This document shows positions 7,831 to 14,948 of a stretch of 33,754 nt of DNA, in pieces. The translations under genes and the position numbers were made by a program. The notes under the pieces were generated by a model that worked only from the letters and a program-made list of their open reading frames with translations, did no database searches and was not told the DNA's origin. The DNA is from Caldilineales bacterium (GTDB taxonomy: Bacteria > Chloroflexota > Anaerolineae > JAAEKA01). The stretch is taken from positions 1 through 33,754 of the forward strand of contig JANWYQ010000105.1 of the NCBI GenBank assembly GCA_025055015.1, in the 5' to 3' direction. Every line of letters begins with the position of its first letter. Position 1 is the first letter of the stretch.

Positions 7831-8628
7831 TTACACAACACGGGCGACAATGCCAATCAGCAACAGCAGCCCCAGGAAAGCTCCCGCGACAGCCCAGTCC
7901 CATCGCTGGGCACGCGGCGGGTCCAGCCAGCGCAGCTCGCCTCGGTAGCCGCGGCTGGCCATGGCGTGGTAGACGCGCTCGCTGCGCGCGATGGAGCGCA
8001 CGAACAGGCTGCCGGCCATCTGGCCTACCACCTGGGCGCGCCAGGCGATGGAGCCGCCGCTGCGGCCGCCGGCCGGCGCAGCAGCCATGCGCGCCTCGCG
8101 AGCCCGCAGCAGCCGCAGCGCCTCGTCGCCCAGCACAAAGAGGTAGCGAAAGGCGAAGGCGATGATGGCCACCAGGACGCCGGGAACCCGCAGGCTGTGC
8201 ATGGCGCGCACGATGTCCGGGAAGGTAGTGGTAGCGGCCAGGAGCACGGCCATCAGCACCGACAGCCAACTCTTGAGCAGGATGGTGGCAAAGCGGACCG
8301 CGCCGGCGTCGGTCACGGCGATCTGGAGCCGCCCCAAGGACAGCGCCACCAGCGGCTCCCCCGGCACGGTGAAGAGCACCGTTAGCGCGGCCAGGGCGAA
8401 GGGCAGCGCCACCAACCCCCTGCGCAGCAGCAGCGCCAGGGGCACCTCGGAGAAAAGGGCAGCTGCCAGCCAGAGCGCGGCCAGAGCGGCGAGGCCACCC
8501 CAGGCGCCGTCGGGCATTAGGGCCGCCACAAGGATGAAGGCGACCGTGCACACCAGCTTGACGCGCGGATCGAGCCGATGGACCGGGCTAGCTCCGCCGC
8601 GGTATTGGTCGAGGATGTCCAGGTGCAT
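7831..8628 (-). CDS. cbiQ: Cobalt/nickel ECF transporter membrane subunit CbiQ
   Basis: A 265-residue membrane protein with about six helices. It opens MHLDILDQYRGGASPVHRLDPRVKL, the usual CbiQ/EcfT start. The cytoplasmic coupling motifs are recognisable: RAREARMAAAP (first A-R-G-like helix) and the late YHAMASRGYRGELR (A-S-R-G motif), which contact CbiO. It transmits ATPase movement to the substrate subunit CbiM. It lies 26 bases after cbiM on the same strand. The ATG at 8628 has only a weak ribosome site. Confidence 0.92.
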   Translation of the reverse strand: MHLDILDQYRGGASPVHRLDPRVKLVCTVAFILVAALMPDGAWGGLAALAALWLAAALFSEVPLALLLRRGLVALPFALAALTVLFTVPGEPLVALSLGRLQIAVTDAGAVRFATILLKSWLSVLMAVLLAATTTFPDIVRAMHSLRVPGVLVAIIAFAFRYLFVLGDEALRLLRAREARMAAAPAGGRSGGSIAWRAQVVGQMAGSLFVRSIARSERVYHAMASRGYRGELRWLDPPRAQRWDWAVAGAFLGLLLLIGIVARVV

Positions 8629-8654
8629 GGAAGGTGGTGGCCGCCCGATGCCCC

Positions 8655-9638
8655 TTATTGCGGGCCGGCGGCCTTGCGTGCCTGGCGCTGGGCCAACGCC
8701 CTGGCGATGGCATAGCCGACGGCGAAGAGCAGCAGCGTGCCCAGCACCATAGCCACCACGCCGGCCAGCGCCTCGTTGCCGATGCCAGGGAACACGTAGT
8801 CGGGGATGATGTTGAAGAGGGGCTCCTGGGCGGCCTCCAGGAAGCCCTTGTCCTCCGCGACCCGCTCCAGGCCATCGGGGCTGCCGGAGGCGAAGAACAC
8901 GGCCAGCACGCCGACCACGATCGAGGCCACCAGGCCAGCGGAGACCCAAGTGCCGGCGGCGATCTTCTCGCCGGCCGCGTGCTCGGCGAAGAGGCCGGGC
9001 AGCGCCCTGGCCACCAGCGCCACGGCCGCGGCGGTGATCAGGCCTTCGCCGATGCCGATCAGCGCGTGCACCCCGGCCATGGCAGGCAGCACGACGCCCA
9101 GCGCCGCGGTGCCGCTCAAGGCCAGCAGAAAGGCCGTCAGCACGGCCGCCGCCATCACCGACAGCCAGCCGGCCACGAACGCGGCCAGGGTGCGGTTGAC
9201 TCGCACCAGCGCCTGATAGGCGAAGTAGCCCACCCACACGGTCAGGATGCCCATCAGGAAGATGTTGGCGCCCATGGCCAGCAGGCCGCCGTCCTGGAAG
9301 AGCAGGCCCTGCAAGGCGATCACGGCCGTCATCACCAGGAGGGCCGGCCAGGGGCCAAGCAGAATCGCCGCCAGCGCGCCGCCCAGCATGTGGCCGGAGG
9401 TGCCGCCGGCCACCGGGAAGTTGAAGGCCTGGGCCGCGAAGATAAAGGCTGCCAACACGCCCATCAGGGGAACCTGCCGTTCCCCAAGGGAGCCGCGGGT
9501 AACCCGCAGCGCGGCCACGATGAAGCCGATGGTCAGCAGCCAGGCCGCCAACGCCACCGGGACCGAGAGAAACCCGTCAGGGATGTGAAGCGCCTCGCCG
9601 GATAGCAGGGGGGCGCTCAGCGCGTTGGATAGCCACAT
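8655..9638 (-). CDS. cbiM: CbiM-CbiN type metal-binding subunit of the nickel/cobalt ECF transporter
   Basis: A 327-residue membrane protein. Residues about 18-26 read HIPDGFLSV, the CbiM/NikM metal-site motif. A C-terminal segment contains SPDGLERVAEDKGF, the PDGLE domain of CbiN/NikN, so the two subunits appear fused. In well-studied CbiM/NikM the His is residue 2 and the free N terminus helps bind metal. Here about 17 residues (MWLSNALSAPLLSGEAL) precede it, so cleavage or a different geometry would be needed. GGAGG lies 8 bases before the ATG at 9638, which rules against the upstream TTG. Nickel is favoured over cobalt because no cobalamin riboswitch was seen and a Nur-like box lies upstream. 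Confidence 0.92.
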   Translation of the reverse strand: MWLSNALSAPLLSGEALHIPDGFLSVPVALAAWLLTIGFIVAALRVTRGSLGERQVPLMGVLAAFIFAAQAFNFPVAGGTSGHMLGGALAAILLGPWPALLVMTAVIALQGLLFQDGGLLAMGANIFLMGILTVWVGYFAYQALVRVNRTLAAFVAGWLSVMAAAVLTAFLLALSGTAALGVVLPAMAGVHALIGIGEGLITAAAVALVARALPGLFAEHAAGEKIAAGTWVSAGLVASIVVGVLAVFFASGSPDGLERVAEDKGFLEAAQEPLFNIIPDYVFPGIGNEALAGVVAMVLGTLLLFAVGYAIARALAQRQARKAAGPQ

Positions 9639-9671
9639 GGGTATTACCTCCAAGATTTCAGACGAACCGGC

Positions 9672-10103
9672 TCAGGTGGCCGCTGCGCACTCTGCGCACA
9701 GGCCGGGAATACAGCAGTGAACGAGGTGGGCGTGGAAACCGTGGGCGGTCAGCAGCTCCTCGCGCAGCGCGTCCAGGGCCGTCGGCGCGACCTCCAGGAT
9801 GCGGCCGCAGCGGCTGCAGACGGCGTGGTGGTGGTCCATCTCGGCTCGGACAGCCTCGTACCGCGCCGGCTGACCCTCTACGTGTAGCTCGCCTACCACG
9901 CCCTGTCGCTTGAGCAGCGCCAGGGTGCGGTAGACGGTGGAGAGGTCCACGTAGGGCGACTGCGCCTGCACCCGCCGGTGCACCTCCTCCACCGTAGCGT
10001 GGCCGGGGTGGTGGAAGAGGGCCTCGAGCACCATGGCGCGCTGGGGAGTGAGGCGCACGCCGGCCTCGCGCAATTGGGCGATGACGCGTGCGTGACAGGT
10101 CAT
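9672..10103 (-). CDS. Fur-family metal-dependent regulator
   Basis: A 143-residue Fur/Zur/Nur/PerR protein: a winged helix (RLTPQRAMVLEAL; DLSTVYRTLALLKRQG) followed by the HHHAVCSRCGRI metal motif. CxxC pairs at C96/C99 and C136/C139 should bind structural zinc. The ATG at 10103 is chosen because the fold begins there; the 32 residues upstream in the same frame look non-coding. It is the first gene of the metal operon, 33 bases before cbiM, so it probably represses its own operon when metal is plentiful. The dyad at 10185-10198 suggests nickel sensing (Nur-like), but the regulatory site residues do not decide this. Confidence 0.9.
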   Translation of the reverse strand: MTCHARVIAQLREAGVRLTPQRAMVLEALFHHPGHATVEEVHRRVQAQSPYVDLSTVYRTLALLKRQGVVGELHVEGQPARYEAVRAEMDHHHAVCSRCGRILEVAPTALDALREELLTAHGFHAHLVHCCIPGLCAECAAAT

Positions 10104-10184
10104 GAAGGGCTCGTGGCGAACAATGCAACCTGAGAGTGAGCGGCACCGCGCAGGCTTTGGCGCAGCGCTCAGGGCGGATGCAGA

Positions 10185-10198
10185 TGCAAAGTTTTGCA
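10185..10198. promoter_or_regulatory. Putative Fur/Nur-type operator at the metal operon promoter
   Basis: TGCAAA-GT-TTTGCA is a 6-2-6 inverted repeat at the expected transcription start of the fur-cbi operon. Read as TTGCAA-N4-TTGCAT it is close to the Streptomyces nickel regulator Nur box as I remember it (two TTGCAA-like halves about five bases apart). Confidence 0.6.
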
Positions 10199-10204
10199 AG
10201 TGGG

Positions 10205-10232
10205 ATTATAGCCAGGCTGTCGTGGGAGGCAA
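10205..10232 (-). promoter_or_regulatory. Promoter of the fur-cbiM-cbiQ-spoVS-cbiO operon
   Basis: On the minus strand TTGCCT (10232-10227) is followed after 16 bases by a perfect TATAAT (10210-10205). The dyad at 10185-10198 overlaps the predicted start. The leader to the ATG at 10103 is about 95 bases. Confidence 0.75.
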
Positions 10233-10657
10233 GTCAGAAAGCCGCGGGCGGGGGACGTCCAGCGCGCCAGCGCAGCGTGGTTTGGCGAGGCCGGCGACGG
10301 CATCTGCCACAGCCTGTTCGGAGCGAAAACGGCCAGCTCGTGGCCGCGCAGACAGGGCCGAGCCCGCCTGGGACGCCGCGACGGTGCTCATCCAGCCCCA
10401 GCTGCTCCCGCGATGCAAGCCGTGGTGAAGCACATGGCCGTTTACTTACCAGCAGTTTCCCACTTACGCCAGAAATTTAAGCGAATGGGCAGACCACGTC
10501 TCCCCAACAGCAAAGGACCTCCGGGCCCGTCCAGGACCTCGGAGGTCTTCACAGCGTTCAAACCAGGCTCTAAACGTCCCCACCGCCAACCCTCGTCCCA
10601 ATCCCTCCTTCTCGCTGCCCTTTCTTTCCTTCGCCCGCTTCGTTTCCTTGCCTCTCG
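10233..10657. other. Intergenic region of about 425 bases
   Basis: No convincing gene is present; open frames here lack ribosome sites and family resemblance. GACCTCCG near 10518 pairs with CGGAGGTC near 10541-10548, a possible terminator hairpin for the SDR gene transcribed from the right, without a strong T tract. The part next to the SDR stop (10590-10655) is pyrimidine-rich. Confidence 0.4.
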
Positions 10658-11473
10658 TCACGCCCCCACGATATCCTCCCCCCCATCCACGAACACCACC
10701 GACCCGCTGATGAACTGGATGCGGGGGTCGGCCAGGGCGGCGATGGTGACGGCCACGTCCTGCTCGGTGGTCATGCGGCCGCTGGGGTTGAAGCGCAACG
10801 CCATCTCGATCAGCGCCTCGTGGCCGGGGATCTTGCGCAGCGCCGGGGTGTCGGTCACGCCCGCCTCGATGCAGTTCACCAAGATGCCGCGCGGGCCCAG
10901 CTCGTACGCTAGCTGGCGGGTGTGCGACTCCAGCGCAGCCTTGGCCGCGGACACCGCGCCGTAGCGGGCGAAGACCCGGTGGGAGCCGGAGCTGGTCATG
11001 GAGAAGATGCGGCTGCCCCGGGTCAGCAGGTTGCGCCGCACCAGGTCCTGCACCCAGTACACCAGGCTGTGGGCCATGACGTTCAGGGTCATGTCCATCT
11101 GCGCCTCGGTGATGGCCTCCTCCGGGTTGTCGGCGATGAAGGGCAGCAGGGTGCCGAAGGCCAGGGAGTGCATCATCAGATGGATGGTCTGGGGGCCGCC
11201 GTCCGCCCTCAGCTTCTCCTGGATGCTGTCCAGCACCTTGGTGCGCTTGGCCGCGTCGGCCGCGTTGGTGTTGAAGAAGACCGCCTGGCGGCCCATGGCC
11301 TGGATGTCCGCCACCACCTGCTGCGCAATGGGCAAGGTGGCCCGCAGGTCCAGGTGAACGCCGAAGATGTTCATGCCGCGGCGGGCCAGCTCCAGGGCCG
11401 TGGCCCGGCCGAAGCCGCTGCTGGCGCCCAGGATCAACGCCCAGCGGCCGGTGAGATCGTGTTCTTGGCTCAT
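10658..11473 (-). CDS. Short-chain dehydrogenase, enoyl-ACP reductase (FabL/FabI)-like
   Basis: A 271-residue Rossmann SDR. The nucleotide-binding glycine motif is GASSGFG (16-22), NADP-type NVM-A and PRGILVN motifs are present, and the end reads ISGSVVFVDGGEDIVGA. The active-site Tyr and Lys are Y171 and K178, a Y-x6-K spacing typical of enoyl-ACP reductases FabI/FabL rather than the usual Y-x3-K. A role in fatty-acid elongation or a related enoyl-thioester reduction is plausible but not proven. The ATG at 11473 has GAGGAG upstream, which excludes the longer frame to 11530. Confidence 0.82.
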   Translation of the reverse strand: MSQEHDLTGRWALILGASSGFGRATALELARRGMNIFGVHLDLRATLPIAQQVVADIQAMGRQAVFFNTNAADAAKRTKVLDSIQEKLRADGGPQTIHLMMHSLAFGTLLPFIADNPEEAITEAQMDMTLNVMAHSLVYWVQDLVRRNLLTRGSRIFSMTSSGSHRVFARYGAVSAAKAALESHTRQLAYELGPRGILVNCIEAGVTDTPALRKIPGHEALIEMALRFNPSGRMTTEQDVAVTIAALADPRIQFISGSVVFVDGGEDIVGA

Positions 11474-11613
11474 AGCAAACTCCTCGTCGGGGTTGAGTTC
11501 ACGCAGCAGAAAAAACACCTGCCGGGGCACATGGTTGCGCCGGCCCGGCGATAGGAGGCCTGGCCGCCCCCGTTCCCATCACCTGGAAAGGCGGTACACC
11601 AGGCCCCTTTGAG

Positions 11614-11642
11614 TTTCCAGGAAACGGGTCCGATGATACAAT
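11614..11642 (+). promoter_or_regulatory. Probable promoter of the alpha/beta hydrolase gene
   Basis: TTTCCA (11614-11619), a 17-base spacer and TACAAT (11637-11642). The -35 is weak and lies in a short GTTTCC-A-GGAAAC palindrome (11613-11625) that could be an operator. The leader to 11701 is about 52 bases. Confidence 0.5.
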
Positions 11643-11700
11643 CAGGCCGCTTTCCTCCCCAGCCGATCTAGCCACCCCAACCGCTGAAGGACGGACGCCC

Positions 11701-12489
11701 ATGAAGCTTGAGCTGATCTCCAGGTATCCCGCCGGCGACAGCCGCGCCACGCCTCTGCTCTTTGTCCACGGCGCCTGGCACGCAGCCTGGTGCTGGGACG
11801 TGCACTTCCTGCCCTACTTCACCCAGCACGGCTACGCCGCCCACGCCCTCAGCCTGCGCGGCCACGGCGGCAGCGAGGGGCGCCGCCGCCTGCGCTGGCA
11901 TCGCATCCCTGACTACGTGGCCGACGTGGCGCAGACGGTGCAACAGCTGCCCCAGCCGCCGGTGCTGATCGGCCACTCCATGGGAGGACTGATCGTGCAG
12001 AAGTACCTGGAGAGGACCGACGCACCGGCCGCCGTGCTGCTGGCATCCGTGCCTCCCTCCGGCGTGCTGGCCACCACCTGGCGCGTTGCCCGCCACCACC
12101 CCTTGGCCTTTGCCAAGGCGAACCTGACCCTGAGCCTCTATCCGATAGTGGCCACGCCGGCCCTGGCGCGGGAGGCGCTCTTCACGCCGGACATGCCAGA
12201 GGAAGCCGTGCAGGACTACGCCGGCCGGCTTCAGGACGAGTCCTACCGCGCCTTCTTGGACATGTTGGCCTTCAGCCTGCCCAAGCCGCACAAGGTCAAG
12301 ACGCCGATGTTGGTGCTGGGCGCCGGCCGGGACACCATCATCGTGCCGGCTCAGGTGGAGGCGACCGCCCGAGCCTACGGCACGCGGGCGGAGATCTTCC
12401 CCGAGATGGGCCACGACATGATGCTCGACCCGGCTTGGGAACAGGCGGCGCAGCGCATCCTGACCTGGCTGCGGGAGCGGGGCCTCTGA
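11701..12489 (+). CDS. Alpha/beta hydrolase
   Basis: A 262-residue alpha/beta-hydrolase-fold protein with the expected triad: S93 in GHSMGG, D211 in GAGRDTII and H238 in MGHDMMLD. The oxyanion-loop motif is FVHGAWHAAWCW and a second family motif is LRGHGGSEG. Such proteins hydrolyse esters, lactones or lipids; the substrate cannot be told from sequence. It has its own promoter and is convergent with the DoxX gene, with eight bases between the stops. Confidence 0.9.
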   Translation: MKLELISRYPAGDSRATPLLFVHGAWHAAWCWDVHFLPYFTQHGYAAHALSLRGHGGSEGRRRLRWHRIPDYVADVAQTVQQLPQPPVLIGHSMGGLIVQKYLERTDAPAAVLLASVPPSGVLATTWRVARHHPLAFAKANLTLSLYPIVATPALAREALFTPDMPEEAVQDYAGRLQDESYRAFLDMLAFSLPKPHKVKTPMLVLGAGRDTIIVPAQVEATARAYGTRAEIFPEMGHDMMLDPAWEQAAQRILTWLRERGL

Positions 12490-12497
12490 AGGAGCCA

Positions 12498-12980
12498 CTA
12501 CGCCACCGGCTCCGCCACCAGCCGGCCTCCGCGCACCGTTGCGCCCAGCACGATCCCCGCGCTGATCAGCACCAGGTTCTTGATGATGTACTGTCCCTCC
12601 AGCGTCGGCACCCAAGGCACCACCTGAAACACCTGGTCCGGAAACAGGAAGATCGGCGTGGCCGTGCCGACCATCTGGAAGGCCAGCAGCGCCAGCGTCA
12701 CGCGCATGGCCACGCCGGTGATCAGCCCCAGGCCGATGGCGGTCTCCAGAGCCGCGATGAGCACGATGGCCGCCTGGGGAGGGATCAGGCCTAGGCTCAG
12801 GCGGTTGACCGTGGTGGCCGCCAGGTCCTCGGCGGGGCTGAGGCCGGGGAAGAACTTGAGAACGCCAAACCAGAGGAACACCACCCCCAGGCTGACGCGC
12901 AGCAGCAGGATGCCGTAGCGCGCCATCCACTCCGTCAATCGCACGTCTACACGCCGGTACAACGCTTGCAGCCGATCCAT
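12498..12980 (-). CDS. DoxX-like membrane protein
   Basis: A 160-residue protein with four hydrophobic helices and the DoxX-family start LLRVSLGVVFLWFGVLKFFPG, followed by ETAIGLGLITG and the last helix after EGQYIIKNLVLISAG. DoxX-like proteins are small four-helix membrane proteins linked to quinone, thiol or oxidative-stress functions. AGGAG lies upstream of the ATG at 12980. The promoter region carries a tandem 12-base repeat that may be an operator, so expression is probably controlled by a dedicated repressor encoded elsewhere. Confidence 0.82.
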   Translation of the reverse strand: MDRLQALYRRVDVRLTEWMARYGILLLRVSLGVVFLWFGVLKFFPGLSPAEDLAATTVNRLSLGLIPPQAAIVLIAALETAIGLGLITGVAMRVTLALLAFQMVGTATPIFLFPDQVFQVVPWVPTLEGQYIIKNLVLISAGIVLGATVRGGRLVAEPVA

Positions 12981-13003
12981 CGCTCGCTCACTCCTGTCCT
13001 TGG

Positions 13004-13032
13004 GTTATCGAAACTCAACACAATTTGTGCAA
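13004..13032 (-). promoter_or_regulatory. Promoter of the DoxX-like gene
   Basis: Minus strand TTGCAC (13032-13027), a 17-base spacer and GATAAC (13009-13004). The -35 lies inside the first 12-base repeat, so a protein bound there could block polymerase. Confidence 0.6.
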
Positions 13033-13055
13033 TATCTTGTGCAATATCGTACAAG
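13025..13055. repeat. Tandem 12-base repeat and dyad, putative operator
   Basis: TTGTGCAATATC occurs twice head to tail (13025-13036, 13037-13048). The second copy with its flank, CTTGTGC-N6-GTACAAG (13036-13055), matches its own reverse complement at 16 of 20 positions, a TetR-like dyad. The stretch is AT-rich in a GC-rich genome. Confidence 0.65.
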
Positions 13056-13172
13056 CTGAGGCCGCAGAGTGCCGTAGGGCGAGCTACACTTTTCCTTCTC
13101 GCTCTTTTCCCTCGCTCCCCCTCACCCCTACTTCCCTCTCCCTCCCCGCCAACGGAGCCCCAGGCCCGCCCT

Positions 13173-13538
13173 TTACACCCACGCCAGCTCCACGATCTGC
13201 AGGTCCAACAGGGCCACGCCGACGGCAGAGAGGCGGCTATTGGCCGACACCAGGGTGGCGGAGGCAATGTCCTCGCGGCGGGCCGCCAGCTCCTCTGCGG
13301 TCGGCTCCATGCCCTCCAGCACGCCGGCCAGGGCCTGGACGATGACGGCGCTCACGTGGGCGGCCTGGGCAGCCAGGTCTCCCACCTGGGCCAGCCGCTC
13401 GGGGCTGCGCACCTGGGGCCAGGCGTCGCCGTAGGCACGCACGGCGCCCGCGGGCAGAGGAATGGGCTCGCCGGTCTGCCAGGCCACTTGGCTCAGCCTG
13501 GGCTGCCGGGCCTGACGTCCGTTGTCTCGCTCGCGCAT
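13173..13538 (-). CDS. Hypothetical protein of 121 residues
   Basis: I do not recognise this protein. The ATG at 13538 has AGGAG about 8 bases upstream, and the gene starts 29 bases after the stop of the CoA-transferase on the same strand, so it is the last visible gene of the mocA-xdhC run. It has a charged N terminus (MRERDNGRQARQPR), then PLPAGAVRAYGDAWPQV, and a long helical part rich in Ala and Glu ending in LVSANSRLSAVGVALLDLQIVELAWV. No signal peptide, transmembrane helix or catalytic motif is seen. Upstream of DoxX, 13085-13150 is a pyrimidine-rich, weakly periodic stretch. Confidence 0.6.
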   Translation of the reverse strand: MRERDNGRQARQPRLSQVAWQTGEPIPLPAGAVRAYGDAWPQVRSPERLAQVGDLAAQAAHVSAVIVQALAGVLEGMEPTAEELAARREDIASATLVSANSRLSAVGVALLDLQIVELAWV

Positions 13539-13567
13539 CGTTCGTGCTCCTGGCGCCGATCGAAAGG

Positions 13568-14764
13568 CTACACGATCCCCTGGCCGCGCAGGGCTGCGAT
13601 CGCGGCGGCATCGTAGCCTAGCTCGGCCAACACCTGGTCCGTGTGCTCGCCCAGCCGCGGGGGCGGCAGCCGGTAGGTCGGCGGCGTGGCAGAGAGGCCG
13701 GCCGGGAAGGCCAACGACTTGACCAGCCCCACGGTCGGGTGCTCCAGCTCTATCACCAGGCGTCGCGCTTGCACGTGGGGATCGTTCAGCGCCTCGTCCA
13801 CGGCGTAGATGGGCCCGGCCGGGATCTCGGCTGCGTTGAGCAGCTCCACCCACTCGGCGGCCGGCCGCCGGGCCAGGTACTCCTCCAGGATAGGGATCAG
13901 GCTGGCGCGGTTCTGGTTGCGCAGCGCGTTGGTGGCGTAGAGGGGATGGGCCACCAGGTGGTCGGCGCCCAGCACCTGGCACAGCTTCTGCCACAGCCGC
14001 TCGCTGCCAGCCGCGATAATCAGCCACTTGCCGTCCCCGGCCTTGAAGGGCTGGTAGGGGGTGATGGTGGGATGCTGGTTGCCCAGCTTGGCGGGGGGCT
14101 GGCCGGTGGCGAAGTAGCTGCCCGCCAGGTAGCTCAGCCAGCTCATCTGCGACTCCAGCAGACTGACGTCAATGGCCTGGCCTTGGCCGGTACGCTCCCG
14201 CACTAAGAGGGCGGCCAGGGTGCTGATCAGCGCATAGAGGCCGGCCGTGATGTCGGCCATGGCCACGGGGAAGCGCATGGGTGGGTCGTCCGGCTCGCCG
14301 GTGGCGTGCATGGTGCCGGACATGGCCTGCGCCACCACGTCGAAGCCGCTGCGATTGGCGTAGGGCCCGGTGCGGCCGTAGCCGGTGATGCTGACGTGGA
14401 TCAGCCGCGGGTTGCGGGCCAGACACGCCTCGGCCGACAGTCCATACTTCTCCAGCGACGACTGCCGCGGCAGGTTGTTGATGAACACGTCGGCCCCGTC
14501 AATCAGCCGGTGGAAGATGCGCAACCCCTCCGGCTGGGTGTAGTCCAGGGTGAGGCTGCGCTTGTTGCGGTTGACGGACAGGAAGTAGGCGCTCTCGCCG
14601 TCCAGGAAGGGGGGGCCGTAGCCGCGGCTGACGTCGCCACTGCCGGGCTTCTCGATCTTGATCACGTCTGCGCCCAGGTCGCCCAGGTACATGGTGCAGG
14701 TGGGGCCGGCCAGGGCTTGGGTCAGGTCAACGACTTTTAGGCCTTGCAAGGGAGGTTGGGACAT
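13568..14764 (-). CDS. CaiB/BaiF (class III) CoA-transferase family protein
   Basis: The 398-residue protein follows the family plan: LKVVDLTQALAGPTCTMYLG near the start, DLGADVIKIEKPGSGD, NRNKRSLTLDYT, HVSITGYGRTGPYA, and D171 in MADITAGLYA as the expected nucleophile. The CoA donor and acid substrate are unknown. The ATG at 14764 lacks a clear ribosome site, but the family start fits exactly. It lies downstream of two XdhC genes on the same strand, with 184 bases holding a palindromic repeat. A distant paralogue is at 531-1748. Confidence 0.92.
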   Translation of the reverse strand: MSQPPLQGLKVVDLTQALAGPTCTMYLGDLGADVIKIEKPGSGDVSRGYGPPFLDGESAYFLSVNRNKRSLTLDYTQPEGLRIFHRLIDGADVFINNLPRQSSLEKYGLSAEACLARNPRLIHVSITGYGRTGPYANRSGFDVVAQAMSGTMHATGEPDDPPMRFPVAMADITAGLYALISTLAALLVRERTGQGQAIDVSLLESQMSWLSYLAGSYFATGQPPAKLGNQHPTITPYQPFKAGDGKWLIIAAGSERLWQKLCQVLGADHLVAHPLYATNALRNQNRASLIPILEEYLARRPAAEWVELLNAAEIPAGPIYAVDEALNDPHVQARRLVIELEHPTVGLVKSLAFPAGLSATPPTYRLPPPRLGEHTDQVLAELGYDAAAIAALRGQGIV

Positions 14765-14839
14765 AGGCGGGCAGGGGGTTGGGGTGAGATGGGAAGATCG
14801 TGCGGTCCTAAGTTGTCCTGAGAGTCGCCTCTTCCCTTC

Positions 14840-14893
14840 GTAGTGGCGACTTCAGTCGCTCTGCGGCGCTCGGACGACTAGAGTCGTCACTAC
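14840..14893. repeat. REP-like palindromic element
   Basis: Arm GTAGTGGCGACTTCAGTCG (14840-14858) is complementary at 16 of 19 positions to 14875-14893. Each arm contains a smaller palindrome (GCGACT-TC-AGTCGC; GACGACT-AG-AGTCGTC), so it can also fold into two hairpins. It lies between xdhC and the CoA-transferase gene. Confidence 0.75.
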
Positions 14894-14948
14894 CAAGGTT
14901 TTCATCCGCAGGGGCCGCGGCGTCCGCCGGGCATGAGCACGGCCTGGC

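Noticed and set aside
7589-8551. Upstream extension of the spoVS frame
   Set aside because: It overlaps cbiQ in another frame and looks like shadow sequence. SpoVS has its normal length from the ATG at 7588.
13085-13150. Pyrimidine-rich stretch considered as a further heptamer array
   Set aside because: Repeated words such as CTCGCTC are 13 bases apart, not a multiple of 7, and the phase is not kept.
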